A stretch of 64,000 bases of DNA from Sulfitobacter sp. DSM 110093 (GCF_022788715.1 NZ_CP085167.1:1547001-1611000); one strand, 5' to 3'; shown: positions 1 to 8,231, counted from the stretch's first letter. Numbers and translations: made by a program. The notes: generated from the letters alone by a model not told the origin.

Positions 1-150
1 CCGGTCAAACAGGCGAACGGCGTGGCGTTCCTCCAACGCGGCAACTGCGGCGCTGGTCGCACTCTGGGTCAGGTTGAGATACGCCGCCGCCTGAGTGACA
101 TGCTCACGTTCGGCCACAGCGATAAAGATTCTAAGTTGTTCAAGCGTCAT
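1..150 (-). CDS. LysR-family transcriptional regulator, N-terminal fragment (cut by window edge)
   Basis: Reading leftward from the ATG at 150, the first 50 codons begin MTLEQLRIFIAVAE and carry the LysR winged-helix pattern (HVTQAAAYLNLTQSATSA, residues 20-37). The effector domain lies beyond the window. The ATG overlaps the stop of the upstream yeiH-like gene by four bases (ATGA, 147-150), so the two are very probably translationally coupled. By analogy with the E. coli YeiE/YeiH pair it may control the transporter; that is inference. No promoter of its own is visible. Confidence 0.85.
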   Translation of the reverse strand, partial: MTLEQLRIFIAVAEREHVTQAAAYLNLTQSATSAAVAALEERHAVRLFDR

Positions 151-1193
151 GTCAGTAGAAGAACCAGACCAAGGCTGAAAAAGGAAATGAAAATCCAAGC
201 CCCAGCCCCCAACAGCGCGGGCCTGATGCCTGCGGCCACCAGTTTGCGCATGTCGGTCTCTAGCCCCATCGCCGCGAGGGCCATGGCGAGCAAAAATTGC
301 GTGATGCCGGTGGTGTAGGGCGTTGTGACCTCAGGAACCCAGCCCGTGCTGGCCAGCCCGACCATGGCGACGAACCCGAACACGAACCACGGCAAGGGGG
401 CTGCCGCGCGGTTCGCCACGCCACCAGTTTGACGTAGTTTGCGGGCGGCAAAAAAGCCAAGGCCCAGCACGACAGGTGCCAGCATCATAACACGTGTCAG
501 CTTGGCAATTGTGCCGAATTCCCCGGCTTCCTGCCCGCGTACATAAGCGGCAGCGACAACCTGTGCCACCTCGTGGATCGACGCTCCGGTCCACAGGCCG
601 TAGGCCTGCGGGCCCATGTCAAACAGACCTGCAATCACGGGCATCAGCATCATCGAGAGGGACCCAAAGATCGTCACGCAGGCAACGGCATATGCCACGT
701 CCTCATCACGGCCACGGGTCACGGTATTGGTGGCAATCACAGCAGAGGCACCGCAAATCGAACTGCCGCAGGCGATCAACTGCGTCAGTTTTGCATTCAC
801 TTTCAACACCCGCCCTAGCCAAGTGGTAAAGGCGAATGTGGCCAGTAGCGTCGCAACAATCAGCGCCACACCGACGCCGCCCACGGCGATGACTTGCTGA
901 ACCGTAAGTTGCAGGCCAAGCAACACGATCCCGGCGCGTAAGATGCGTTTGAGGCTAAACGACACACCAGCCTTTGCAATTGCTGGGGTTCCGATCAGGT
1001 TGTGAAACGCCATGCCGATCAGGATGGCCAAAATGAGCGGGCTGAGCGTACCAATGCCGGGCAAGTGGCGCAGGCCAAATGCAAGTGCTGCGATCAGCGC
1101 TGCGAGGAAAAGGCCAGGGAACACACTGGGCGCTTTCGTCCTTTGCTGCGGCCTCAGCCCAACGCCACCTTCTTGGATGCCGAAATATGTCAT
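147..1193 (-). CDS. YeiH-family putative sulfate/sulfite exporter, membrane protein
   Basis: A 348-residue polytopic inner-membrane protein of the YeiH/UPF0324 type, a family annotated as putative sulfate exporters. Alternating hydrophobic segments run through nearly the whole length, and the central stretch IACGSSICGASAVIA is typical of the family. I chose the ATG at 1193, not an upstream in-frame start at 1310, because GAGGGGA lies at ribosome-binding distance and the family usually begins just before the first membrane segment. The gene sits between an Lrp/AsnC regulator and a LysR regulator on the same strand. The substrate cannot be told from sequence; export of sulfite or a related small sulfur anion is the family-level guess. 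Confidence 0.88.
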   Translation of the reverse strand: MTYFGIQEGGVGLRPQQRTKAPSVFPGLFLAALIAALAFGLRHLPGIGTLSPLILAILIGMAFHNLIGTPAIAKAGVSFSLKRILRAGIVLLGLQLTVQQVIAVGGVGVALIVATLLATFAFTTWLGRVLKVNAKLTQLIACGSSICGASAVIATNTVTRGRDEDVAYAVACVTIFGSLSMMLMPVIAGLFDMGPQAYGLWTGASIHEVAQVVAAAYVRGQEAGEFGTIAKLTRVMMLAPVVLGLGFFAARKLRQTGGVANRAAAPLPWFVFGFVAMVGLASTGWVPEVTTPYTTGITQFLLAMALAAMGLETDMRKLVAAGIRPALLGAGAWIFISFFSLGLVLLLT

Positions 1194-1326
1194 CTGAAAT
1201 CCCCTCGCGATTAGTTCGGGGGTATCTCTAAGTCTGCCATAGATATTATAAAAACTGTTTGTTTGAGTGGGATTGATCGATTTTGGTGAATGGTCGGAGG
1301 GAGGCGACAATCAATCGGAAGCCCAG

Positions 1327-1779
1327 TTAAATCCGAACGGCTGTTTCTTCTTTCGCAGTGCGGATCACCATCATCGTGAAAAATCTGGCGACATTGGTTT
1401 GATCGCGGAACAATCTATCGCAAAGCGCGTCAAATTCTTCCATGTCAGTCAGGTTTAGCATCAAAACGACGTCGGTTTCGCCTGTGACAGCATAGGCTTG
1501 GGATACGGCGTCCTCGGTCACTGCGAGGTCCAGAAAGCGGCGCATGTGCTGCTCGCCATGAAGTTTGAGTTCGACAGTGACCATCGCCTTCAGACCTCGT
1601 CCCGTTTTCGCAGGGTTCAGAATCGCGACAGTGCGATCGATGATCCCGGTCTTGTGGAGCCGTCGGACCCGCCGGAGACAGCTAGAGGGAGATAAGCCGA
1701 CCTCTTCTGCCACGCTGACGTTCGACCGTGATGCATCACGCTGCAACAGGTTCAAAATCTTTCTGTCGAGTTGATCCAT
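1327..1779 (-). CDS. Lrp/AsnC-family transcriptional regulator
   Basis: 150 residues, the usual length for the family. An N-terminal AsnC-type helix-turn-helix (about residues 3-50, with SVAEEVGLSPSSCLRRV as recognition region) is followed by the alpha/beta RAM effector domain (about 65-145). It begins MDQLDRKILNLLQRDAS, a classic Lrp start. It lies divergently from the Gate-domain membrane protein at 1899 and upstream of the YeiH-like exporter on its own strand, so it could control either. Repeated TGCAAT/ATTGCA half-sites in the divergent gap (1807-1833) are plausible binding sites. The ligand, probably an amino acid, is not predictable. Confidence 0.93.
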   Translation of the reverse strand: MDQLDRKILNLLQRDASRSNVSVAEEVGLSPSSCLRRVRRLHKTGIIDRTVAILNPAKTGRGLKAMVTVELKLHGEQHMRRFLDLAVTEDAVSQAYAVTGETDVVLMLNLTDMEEFDALCDRLFRDQTNVARFFTMMVIRTAKEETAVRI

Positions 1780-1806
1780 GCGTCCACCTCTTGCTCAGCC
1801 CAAGTT

Positions 1807-1833
1807 TGCAATAAAATTGCACAATAATGCAAT
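1807..1833. promoter_or_regulatory. Putative Lrp/AsnC operator between divergent genes
   Basis: TGCAAT (1807-1812), AAA, ATTGCA (1816-1821) forms a perfect inverted repeat. A further TGCAAT at 1828-1833 gives a second inverted pairing with the middle half-site. The array is AT-rich, lies 28-54 bases upstream of the Lrp-family start codon and about 65 bases upstream of the divergent membrane-protein gene, and is what an autoregulatory Lrp-family site usually looks like. Function is inferred from position and symmetry only. Confidence 0.5.
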
Positions 1834-1898
1834 ATTTGACCACACATGCGTTAGGGGACGCAGTATAAGGGCCGGGATAATGTTATAGGACTTCTTCG

Positions 1899-2888
1899 AT
1901 GCCAATCCTCCGCGCCGCCTACGTTAAGACTCTGGAAGCACTGGAAATATACTGGGTGCTGCTACGGGTTATGGTTCCGATCACACTCATCACGGAGGTG
2001 CTGTCCCGCATGGGGGTGATTGAAGCGATCGCCCCTGCATTTGCGCCAGTGATGAGCCTAGTCGGGCTGCCGCCTGAGCTTGGCTTGGCATGGCTGAGCG
2101 GGATGTTGGTCGGCATTTGGGGGGCTGTCCCTCTGCTCTTTGTTCTTGTCCCGATGGACAGCTTGAGCGTGGCGGACGTGACGGTTTTCTCGGCTCTGAT
2201 TCTTTTTGCGCACGCTTTGCCAATCGAGCAGAAAATCATTCAGCAGGCGGGGCCTCGAATGCTAACAACCACGGCTCTGCGCATTTTCGGCGGGCTGCTT
2301 TATGCATTTTTGTTGCACAATTTTCTGGTTGTCACGGGGTGGCTTTCTGACCCGGTGAACCCTGCATGGATTCCCATGAACGCGGCGCCCGATTGGACCG
2401 GGTTTTTAATCGGTCTTCTTGAGGCGATGGTTACCATGTTCTTCATCCTCCTCGCGCTAACTTGGGGCCTTGAGATTCTCAAGGTCACTGGCATTCTAAA
2501 GCTCGTTATGAAAGCGCTCGCGCCTCTTTTGCAGTTGGCCGGGATACGCGGCGAGGCAGGACATTTGACGGCGGTCGGTCTCTTCTTGGGGATCTCCTAT
2601 GGTGGAGGTCTCCTCATTCGGGAAGCACGGTCAGGTGTGGTCTCGCCGCGTCAGATTTTCATCTCATGTGTGTTCATGGGTTTTGCACATAGCGTCATCG
2701 AAGATACCCTGATCGTGGTCGCCATTGGCGCGGACCTTGGTGCTGTGCTTGGGGGGCGGGTCGTTTTCGCGGTTGTTGCGACTGCTGCAATTGCCGGGCT
2801 CCTTCGCGTCATCTCGGACGAAGCGTTTTCGAAATGGGCATTCAGAACGCAAGGCGCGCATGCGACTGTCAAACAAGGCGTGTCTTGA
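1899..2888 (+). CDS. Nucleoside-recognition (Gate) domain membrane protein
   Basis: 329 residues and strongly hydrophobic, with about eight predicted membrane segments arranged as two similar halves. Motifs of the Gate/nucleoside-recognition family include GIWGAVPLLFVL in the first half and GISYGGGLLIREARSG and FAHSVIEDTLI in the second. The family is broadly annotated as transporter-like, with unknown substrate in most bacteria. It is transcribed away from the Lrp-family regulator across a 119-bp gap containing candidate operators, so it is a likely target of that regulator. The start at 1899 is the first ATG after the AT-rich promoter region; no strong Shine-Dalgarno is visible. Confidence 0.8.
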   Translation: MPILRAAYVKTLEALEIYWVLLRVMVPITLITEVLSRMGVIEAIAPAFAPVMSLVGLPPELGLAWLSGMLVGIWGAVPLLFVLVPMDSLSVADVTVFSALILFAHALPIEQKIIQQAGPRMLTTTALRIFGGLLYAFLLHNFLVVTGWLSDPVNPAWIPMNAAPDWTGFLIGLLEAMVTMFFILLALTWGLEILKVTGILKLVMKALAPLLQLAGIRGEAGHLTAVGLFLGISYGGGLLIREARSGVVSPRQIFISCVFMGFAHSVIEDTLIVVAIGADLGAVLGGRVVFAVVATAAIAGLLRVISDEAFSKWAFRTQGAHATVKQGVS

Positions 2889-3159
2889 TGGTTGTCATGA
2901 AAGCTGAAAACGGGACGTTTTGGGGCAACACAGTTTATAGAAATGCTTCATGTCGGCGCCCCTTAGGGGGGATTGGATCAATTACTCCTCCCTCGTGTGC
3001 CGCTATTTGAGGTTGCGGGGGGATCAGATCACCATCATGCGTTCGTGAGATGCATTTCTGAAAAATTAGACCGCAATAGTTGTCAAGTTAACCGCCAATA
3101 ATCCAGTCATGATTATATGTCGTTCCTATAAACTCAATCCAGATTCAGCCATATTTATA
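2889..3159. other. Non-coding gap, no gene seen
   Basis: Together with the operator-like repeat that follows, this makes a 331-base stretch without a supported gene between the Gate-domain protein and the dehydrogenase at 3220. It is more AT-rich toward the right end. Short frames here lack ribosome-binding sites and recognisable protein composition. I see no convincing terminator hairpin. Confidence 0.6.
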
Positions 3160-3177
3160 TATCAGAGCAATCTGATA
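3160..3177. promoter_or_regulatory. Perfect inverted repeat, candidate operator of the downstream dehydrogenase
   Basis: TATCAGA (3160-3166), four-base spacer GCAA, TCTGATA (3171-3177): two perfect 7-bp arms immediately downstream of an AT-rich stretch that could hold a -10 element. The centre is about 50 bases upstream of the ATG at 3220, a usual place for a repressor site. The cognate regulator is not in this neighbourhood. Confidence 0.5.
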
Positions 3178-3219
3178 CCTAGTGTTCAACACGGAAACAC
3201 ATGCATTAGGACGGATAAG

Positions 3220-4215
3220 ATGAAGGCAATCGGCTACAGCGTTATAGGCGCGGCAGAGGTTTTGGAAGAACTCGAGATCGACCGCCCCGTACCCGGACCG
3301 CGTGATCTTTTGGTTGAGGTAAAGGGCATCTCAGTCAATCCAGTCGACGTAAAGCTGCGCGCACTCGCTGCGCCCGAGGCGGGGGCGAAAGTCTTGGGCT
3401 TTGACGCGGCCGGGGTCGTGGTCGAAGTGGGCAGCGACGTCATAGATTTTAAAGTTGGTGATGAAGTCTTTTACGCGGGCGATGTGACCCGTGCGGGCAC
3501 CAATGCCGCGTTCCATGCTGTTGATGAACGGATCGTGGGACATAAGCCAGAGACGTTGGATTTCGTCCAAGCCGCTGGTTTGCCGCTCACTGCAATCACG
3601 GCTTGGGAAATGTTGTTCGACGCCTTCCGCCTGACCGAAGGGGCTGGGAAGGGGCAATCGATCTTGGTGATTGGCGGGGCAGGCGGTGTGGGGTCGATCC
3701 TCATCCAACTTGCCAAGGCCCTGACTGGGTTGACCGTTGTGGCCACGGCCTCGCGGTCTGAGACCCAAGATTGGGTGCGTAAAATGGGCGCAGACCATGT
3801 GGTAGATCACCGAGGCGATCTGGTGGCGCAGCTGGCGGAACTGGACCTCACGCCGACCTATGTGGCAGCACTGACCGCGACTGACATGCATTGGCCCGCC
3901 ATTGTTGACCTCATCGCGCCGCGCGGCCAGATCGCGCTGATTGATGACCCCGATGTGTTGGACATCAAAACTGCAAAACCCAAAGCGCTGAGCATTCACT
4001 GGGAATTTATGTTCAGCAGGGCGATGTTCCAGACCGCTGACATGACCGCGCAGCGCGATCTGTTGAACCGTGTGTCGCAGATGATCGATGCAGGTACGTT
4101 GCAGTCCACCGTCACCGAACACGCCGGGACGATCACAGTTGAGAACCTTCGGGCCGCACATCTGCGTCAGGAAAGCGGGCGTGTGATTGGCAAGCAGGTT
4201 TTGGGCGGCTGGTGA
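3220..4215 (+). CDS. Quinone-oxidoreductase/zinc-type alcohol dehydrogenase family protein
   Basis: 331 residues of the medium-chain dehydrogenase/reductase superfamily. The N-terminal GroES-like domain includes [13 protein letters not shown]. The C-terminal Rossmann domain carries the glycine motif [14 protein letters not shown] near residues 148-161. The catalytic-zinc cysteine/histidine set of true alcohol dehydrogenases is absent, so an NADPH:quinone or enone reductase is more likely. The ATG at 3220 was preferred over an upstream in-frame ATG at 3109, because the extra residues have no family character and would run across the operator-like repeat. An SDR gene follows 70 bases downstream on the same strand, which suggests a small oxidoreductase unit. 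Confidence 0.85.
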   Translation: MKAIGYSVIGAAEVLEELEIDRPVPGPRDLLVEVKGISVNPVDVKLRALAAPEAGAKVLGFDAAGVVVEVGSDVIDFKVGDEVFYAGDVTRAGTNAAFHAVDERIVGHKPETLDFVQAAGLPLTAITAWEMLFDAFRLTEGAGKGQSILVIGGAGGVGSILIQLAKALTGLTVVATASRSETQDWVRKMGADHVVDHRGDLVAQLAELDLTPTYVAALTATDMHWPAIVDLIAPRGQIALIDDPDVLDIKTAKPKALSIHWEFMFSRAMFQTADMTAQRDLLNRVSQMIDAGTLQSTVTEHAGTITVENLRAAHLRQESGRVIGKQVLGGW

Positions 4216-4285
4216 TAGAGATGTCATTCTAACCACACTCGCCCCTCAAACTTAGCAGCGCAGATATTCTAGTAAGGAAAGATAC

Positions 4286-5080
4286 ATGACCAAGACCATC
4301 CTCATCACCGGCGCGACCGACGGTATCGGCCTGTTGACCGCAAAGCAGTTGGCCGAGCAGGGGCATACTGTCTTGCTTCATGGTCGCAGCGCCGAGAAAC
4401 TGACCAACGCGGCGGCAGAGGTTGGGGGCAGCCCCAAGACCTACCGCGCTGATCTGTCCCGGTTGGAGGAGGTCGAAGGTTTGGCTAAAGCGCTTCGCGA
4501 CGATCACGGACAGATCGACGTGGTGATCAATAACGCCGGTGTATTCAAACTTCCAAACCCGCGGACCGAAGCAGGGTTGGACGCACGTTTTGTGGTTAAC
4601 ACATTGGCGCCCTATCTGCTGGTACAACGGTTGCTGCCGCTGCTTCCGAAGGAGGGCAGGGTGGTAAACCTCTCTTCGGCGGCGCAGGCTCCGGTAGATG
4701 TGACTGCACTGCGGGGGGACGGGGCATTGGAAGATATGGCAGCCTATGCACAAAGCAAACTTGCGATCACCATCTGGACGCAGGAAATGGCCCGCTTGCG
4801 TCAAGATGGCCCGGTATTCATTGCTGTGAACCCGGGATCCTTGCTGGCATCGAAAATGGTAAAGGAAGGGTTCGGCGTGGCTGGAAATGACCTGAGCATC
4901 GGGGCGGATATCCTCTGCCGCGCGGCCCTGTCAGACGAGTTTGCCGATGCCTCTGGCGCGTATTTCGATAATGATATGGGTGATTTCGGGCAGCCTCATA
5001 GTGCTGCGCGTGATATGCCTCATGTCAAAGAGGTTATGGCGGCGATCCACGCGCTTGTCGGAGAATCCCCTAAGGGCTAG
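4286..5080 (+). CDS. SDR-family NAD(P)-dependent oxidoreductase
   Basis: 264-residue short-chain dehydrogenase. Visible motifs are TGATDGIG near the N terminus for cofactor binding, NNAG after the fourth strand, the catalytic serine in VNLSSAAQ, and YAQSK with the catalytic Tyr and Lys. An arginine after the second strand (HGRSAEKL) suggests NADP(H). AAGGAAAG precedes the start at good spacing. It lies just downstream of the quinone-reductase-like gene on the same strand; both may act on reactive carbonyl compounds, but the substrate is unknown. Confidence 0.9.
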   Translation: MTKTILITGATDGIGLLTAKQLAEQGHTVLLHGRSAEKLTNAAAEVGGSPKTYRADLSRLEEVEGLAKALRDDHGQIDVVINNAGVFKLPNPRTEAGLDARFVVNTLAPYLLVQRLLPLLPKEGRVVNLSSAAQAPVDVTALRGDGALEDMAAYAQSKLAITIWTQEMARLRQDGPVFIAVNPGSLLASKMVKEGFGVAGNDLSIGADILCRAALSDEFADASGAYFDNDMGDFGQPHSAARDMPHVKEVMAAIHALVGESPKG

Positions 5081-5092
5081 CTGCTCGGGGCA

Positions 5093-5443
5093 TTAACTTG
5101 CCCCAGCGAAATAGCTCCAGACTTTAGATAACACCCAACCCCAGAAGGCGATGGCAAAGATCAGCCCGACGCCGATCCACCAGCCAGAGGCTAGGTTGTC
5201 GCTTTTTGGCAGTTGCCCCGTCAGCGTTTCAAGTCGAATGGCCGTCCGCCTACGCGTGCGTTCAGCGTCCTTTGAGTTCTCGTTCGGCGGATCATCAAGT
5301 GGTGTTAAAGGTGAAGGCATGGTGTTCGGAGGCGCGCCGCGGGCGTCTTGCTGTTTGCTTGCAATACGCTCTTCGTCATCGGTCATGCCGCTGTCTTTCA
5401 TCAGGCTTGATGTTTGGTCGGGATTCGGGCGATCCACACCCAC
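5093..5443 (-). CDS. Small protein with one C-terminal membrane segment, unknown function
   Basis: Up to 116 residues. The first 75 are polar and low in complexity (rich in Asp, Glu, Pro, Arg), followed by one strongly hydrophobic segment (GWWIGVGLIFAIAFWGWVL) near the C terminus, suggesting a tail-anchored inner-membrane protein. The start is uncertain: GTG at 5443, ATG at 5401 or ATG at 5386, none with a strong Shine-Dalgarno. It is convergent with the SDR gene at its left. I do not recognise the family. Confidence 0.55.
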   Translation of the reverse strand: MGVDRPNPDQTSSLMKDSGMTDDEERIASKQQDARGAPPNTMPSPLTPLDDPPNENSKDAERTRRRTAIRLETLTGQLPKSDNLASGWWIGVGLIFAIAFWGWVLSKVWSYFAGAS

Positions 5444-5543
5444 GGTACATGACAGAGATTACCTAAGAAGAACAGTGTCCTAAAGTAAGGCGGAATTAGG
5501 GCTTATATTCCCGAAATGCGGGAAAGTTTACCGTAAAATCGTG

Positions 5544-5577
5544 AAAAAAGACCCCATGCAGCGGTGCTGACGGGGTC
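5544..5577 (-). terminator. Rho-independent terminator of the one-carbon operon
   Basis: On the minus strand GACCCC and GGGGTC arms (5550-5555 and 5572-5577) close over an inner CAGC/GCTG helix and are followed by six consecutive T residues (complement of 5544-5549). It lies 31 bases beyond the stop codon of the methyltransferase gene that ends at 5608. Confidence 0.8.
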
Positions 5578-5607
5578 ATATGTGTCTTACGTTAGGGCGC
5601 GTTTCCC

Positions 5608-6687
5608 TTACCGACGGCGACGCCCTCCGGTGCGGCCCGCGCGGCCTCGGCCCTCTTGTCCTGCCTTGGGGGCTACCTTGTTAAACTCGATCCACGCGCT
5701 GCCGTGCGGGTCTCGGTCAAAAAGGAAATTGGCGGCGCGGATGGCCTCCATTTCTTTGCCCGGGCGTGGCTTGGTGGAGCCAAGGTTGAAGAGGGTGAGG
5801 AACGTCTCATCGTCCATCTCTTCGGGCAGGATGATACCGGCGGCGGCCATCTCGGCGCGTTTTTCGGCAATCTTGACGGCGTTGAGCGGCACCGCGACTG
5901 GGTTCATGATCGCGCTGGTCATGCCCGCGCCCATCGCCATCGGCAGGAAAGCGTTGTTGATCCCGTGGCGGTTGGGCAGGCCGAAAGAGATGTTGGAGGC
6001 ACCGCAGGTGGTGTTCACGCCCAGTTCCTCGCGCAGGCGGCGCACGAGGGTAAAGACCTGATGGCCCGCCGTTGCCATCGCGCCGATTGGCATGACCAGC
6101 GGATCGACGACGATGTCATGCGCCGGAATGCCAAAATCGGCGGCGCGTTCGACGATCTTTTTCGCCACAGCAAAGCGCACATCCGGGTCTTCGGAAATGC
6201 CGGTGTCATCGTTTGAGATCGCCACCACCGGCACGTTGTATTTCTTGACCAGCGGCAGCACGAGTTCGAGCCGCTCTTCCTCGCCAGTGACGGAGTTTAG
6301 CAGCGGGCGGCCCTCGCAGGCTTCCAGCCCCGCCTCAAGCGCGCCGGGCACGGAGCTGTCGATACAGATCGGTGCGTCGACGGCGTTCTGCACGACCTTG
6401 ATCAGTTCCGGCATCAGCATCGGCTCGACGAAGTTATTGTCGGCATAGCGCGGGTCTTCGGCCATCTTGTTCGAGAAAACCGCGCCTGAGTTCACATCCA
6501 AAACCGTGGCCCCGGCGGCGACCTGCGCGATGGCATCGGCCTCTACCCGCGAAAAATCGCCTTGCTCAAGCTCTTGGCTGAGGATCTTGCGGCCCGTGGG
6601 GTTGATCCGCTCTCCGATCACGCAAAACGGCTCGTCAAAGCCGATGACGGCGGTCTTGGTCTTGGATTCGATGACGGTTCTGGTCAT
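5608..6687 (-). CDS. Methyltetrahydrofolate:corrinoid methyltransferase (pterin-binding TIM barrel)
   Basis: 359 residues. The barrel carries family motifs in order: GERINPTGRK, DVNSG, ICIDSS, NSVTGE, AISND, VVDPLVMP and CGASNISFGLPNR, as in AcsE/MtvA-like proteins that move the methyl group between tetrahydrofolate and a corrinoid protein. The ATG at 6687 has AAGGAAG in front; an in-frame extension to 6840 would read back into the reductase gene. It is the last gene of a three-gene operon with a MetF-type reductase. No corrinoid protein, substrate methyltransferase or activase gene is adjacent. An odd feature is the C-terminal tail of about 16 residues, almost only Gly and Arg and ending in four Arg, which may bind nucleic acid or a partner. 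Confidence 0.88.
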   Translation of the reverse strand: MTRTVIESKTKTAVIGFDEPFCVIGERINPTGRKILSQELEQGDFSRVEADAIAQVAAGATVLDVNSGAVFSNKMAEDPRYADNNFVEPMLMPELIKVVQNAVDAPICIDSSVPGALEAGLEACEGRPLLNSVTGEEERLELVLPLVKKYNVPVVAISNDDTGISEDPDVRFAVAKKIVERAADFGIPAHDIVVDPLVMPIGAMATAGHQVFTLVRRLREELGVNTTCGASNISFGLPNRHGINNAFLPMAMGAGMTSAIMNPVAVPLNAVKIAEKRAEMAAAGIILPEEMDDETFLTLFNLGSTKPRPGKEMEAIRAANFLFDRDPHGSAWIEFNKVAPKAGQEGRGRAGRTGGRRRR

Positions 6688-6697
6688 GTAACTTCCT

Positions 6698-7627
6698 TTA
6701 GGCTGCGTCGGCGGGCACGCCAGAGGCGCCGCCATTCTCTTGGACCCATGTGGCGCTGGTCTTGATCCCGCCCAGCGGGAACAGATGCACATGGGTGATA
6801 TTAAAATCCGGGTGTGCTGCCTTGTAGGCGGCCAATTCACTGATCACATCTGCGGGCTCATAGGGCAACAGCAGCTTGGTGACATCCATCGCACGCTTTT
6901 GCAGCACCTTGAGCGAGGGGCCGACACCGCAGGCAATGGCGAATTTGATCAGCGTTTGCAGTTTCGCAGGGCCCGCGATGCCGATGTGAATAGGCAGGGT
7001 GATGCCAGCGGCTTTCAGACTGTCGGCCCATTCGATGATCGGCTGCGCCTCAAAGGCGAACTGCGTGGCGATTGCCATTTCTGCATCGGTGCGGGTCTGG
7101 AAATCGTTCTTCCACTTCAGCGCCGCATCGACGTTTAGGCGGCCCCCGTCGGCATCGATATCACGGTTGCCTTCGGGGTGGCCAGCGACATGCAACCGGG
7201 TGAAACCCGCCTTGTCGAAAAGCCCCGTCTCCATCAGCTGCATGCTGTCAGTAAAGTCGCCCACGGGCGCGGTGACACCGCCCGCCAGCAGCAGCGCTTG
7301 GCGCACGTTGGCCTCGCCCTGATAGCGGGCGATCCAGTCGGCCAGCGTGGCGCGATCCTTAATGATGCGGGCCGGGAAATGCGGCATGACCTTGAAGCCA
7401 TCGGCGTTCAGCCGCGCGGCGGTAGCGACCATATCCTCGATCGGGGTGCCGTCGATATGGGCGATATAGACACGGGTGCCCTCTGGCAGCAGGGCGCGGA
7501 AATCTTCGACCTTATCGGCGGTGCGGGGCATCACCTCGATCGAATAATCTTTCAATAGCGCCTCAACTTCGGCCACCGGCGCCTGTGAGGCGGCGGTTTC
7601 TTTCTTGCGGAAGTTCAAAAGTGCCAT
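6698..7627 (-). CDS. Methylenetetrahydrofolate reductase family protein (MetF-like)
   Basis: 309 residues of the MetF-type FAD-dependent TIM barrel that interconverts methylene- and methyl-tetrahydrofolate in the cytosol. Family-like stretches include YIAHIDGTPIEDMV, VMPHFPAR, LLLAGG, HVAGHPEG and the Gln/Phe region TQFAFEA. The ATG at 7627 with AAGGAC at ribosome-binding distance was preferred over ATG 7645. It lies 10 bases upstream of the methyl-folate:corrinoid methyltransferase and 30 bases downstream of the small conserved gene. The arrangement suggests a role in oxidising corrinoid-delivered methyl groups or making methyl-folate, not only in methionine synthesis. This is inferred from context. 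Confidence 0.85.
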   Translation of the reverse strand: MALLNFRKKETAASQAPVAEVEALLKDYSIEVMPRTADKVEDFRALLPEGTRVYIAHIDGTPIEDMVATAARLNADGFKVMPHFPARIIKDRATLADWIARYQGEANVRQALLLAGGVTAPVGDFTDSMQLMETGLFDKAGFTRLHVAGHPEGNRDIDADGGRLNVDAALKWKNDFQTRTDAEMAIATQFAFEAQPIIEWADSLKAAGITLPIHIGIAGPAKLQTLIKFAIACGVGPSLKVLQKRAMDVTKLLLPYEPADVISELAAYKAAHPDFNITHVHLFPLGGIKTSATWVQENGGASGVPADAA

Positions 7628-7657
7628 GAGCGTGTCCTTGATCATAGGGCTGGCAGG

Positions 7658-7954
7658 CTATGCCCAGCCATCGTTGTTAATCAGTTGCTTGATCCGGTCG
7701 CGGTCGTACTCCGCGTCGATCCGGGCGGCTTCGGCATCGGCGATGGCATCGGGATCGCCCTCAACCTTAAAGGGCTCCGCCTTGCGCCATTCCGCCAGAT
7801 AAGCGTCGGTATCCTCGGCGCCAATCTTCATTGCCGCGCGGTCAATCGCCTGTTCAAAGCGTTCGGGCAGCGGGCGTTTCGACCCACGGCGGCCTTTGCC
7901 GACGATGACCTGAGCCGGAATATCGCGCCAATAAACGATTGTGACTGCGGGCAT
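7658..7954 (-). CDS. Conserved small protein of the so-called virulence-factor family, first gene of the one-carbon operon
   Basis: 98 residues beginning MPAVTIVYWRDIPAQVIVGKG, which I recognise as the small domain family labelled 'virulence factor' in Pfam (Virulence_fact). In Roseobacter-group genomes I recall this family beside MetF-like and methyl-folate:corrinoid methyltransferase genes. The label says little: no virulence role is known or implied. Basic residues cluster at 20-30 (KGRRGSKRPLPERF). GGAGGA precedes the ATG. Its upstream leader contains the pseudoknot-forming element described separately, so it is the promoter-proximal gene. Confidence 0.75.
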   Translation of the reverse strand: MPAVTIVYWRDIPAQVIVGKGRRGSKRPLPERFEQAIDRAAMKIGAEDTDAYLAEWRKAEPFKVEGDPDAIADAEAARIDAEYDRDRIKQLINNDGWA

Positions 7955-7981
7955 GGGACGATTCCTCCGGTCCGGTTTAAG

Positions 7982-8046
7982 CCTGTCTAACGAGCGTCGC
8001 GGTCAGGACAGGGCCGTTTTTCGACGAAACACGACCCATCCGCGAC
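7982..8046 (-). promoter_or_regulatory. Structured 5' leader with possible H-type pseudoknot (riboswitch-like candidate)
   Basis: Read on the minus strand, arm A GTCGCGG (8046-8040) pairs perfectly with A' CCGCGAC (8002-7996). Inside this loop lies a hairpin (CGTGTTT / AAAAACG) and arm B CCTGTC (8012-8007). B pairs with B' GACAGG (7987-7982), which lies outside the A helix. The order A-B-A'-B' is an H-type pseudoknot. B' ends about 20 bases before the GGAGGA of the first gene, so folding could affect translation. It matches no riboswitch class I can recall with certainty. Ligand and function are unknown; a folate or methyl-donor metabolite would fit the operon. Confidence 0.45.
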
Positions 8047-8231
8047 TTGGGGCGGTGATAGCGCATCGGGCGGGCCATCACGAGGGCTCTGCGCCCCCAT
8101 TATTCTCAAGATGATTGTGAGCCGGGGCCAAAGAATACGCCGCGGAAAATGGCCCAAGCCGCCGCGACCTCTTGCACCGGCACTGCGCAGAGAATACCGT
8201 GGGGATAACTCGATATGAAAGGCGCGTAACC

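Noticed and set aside
3331..4236. 301-codon frame antisense to the quinone-reductase-like gene
   Set aside because: Shadow of the sense gene; no ribosome-binding site and no protein-like composition.
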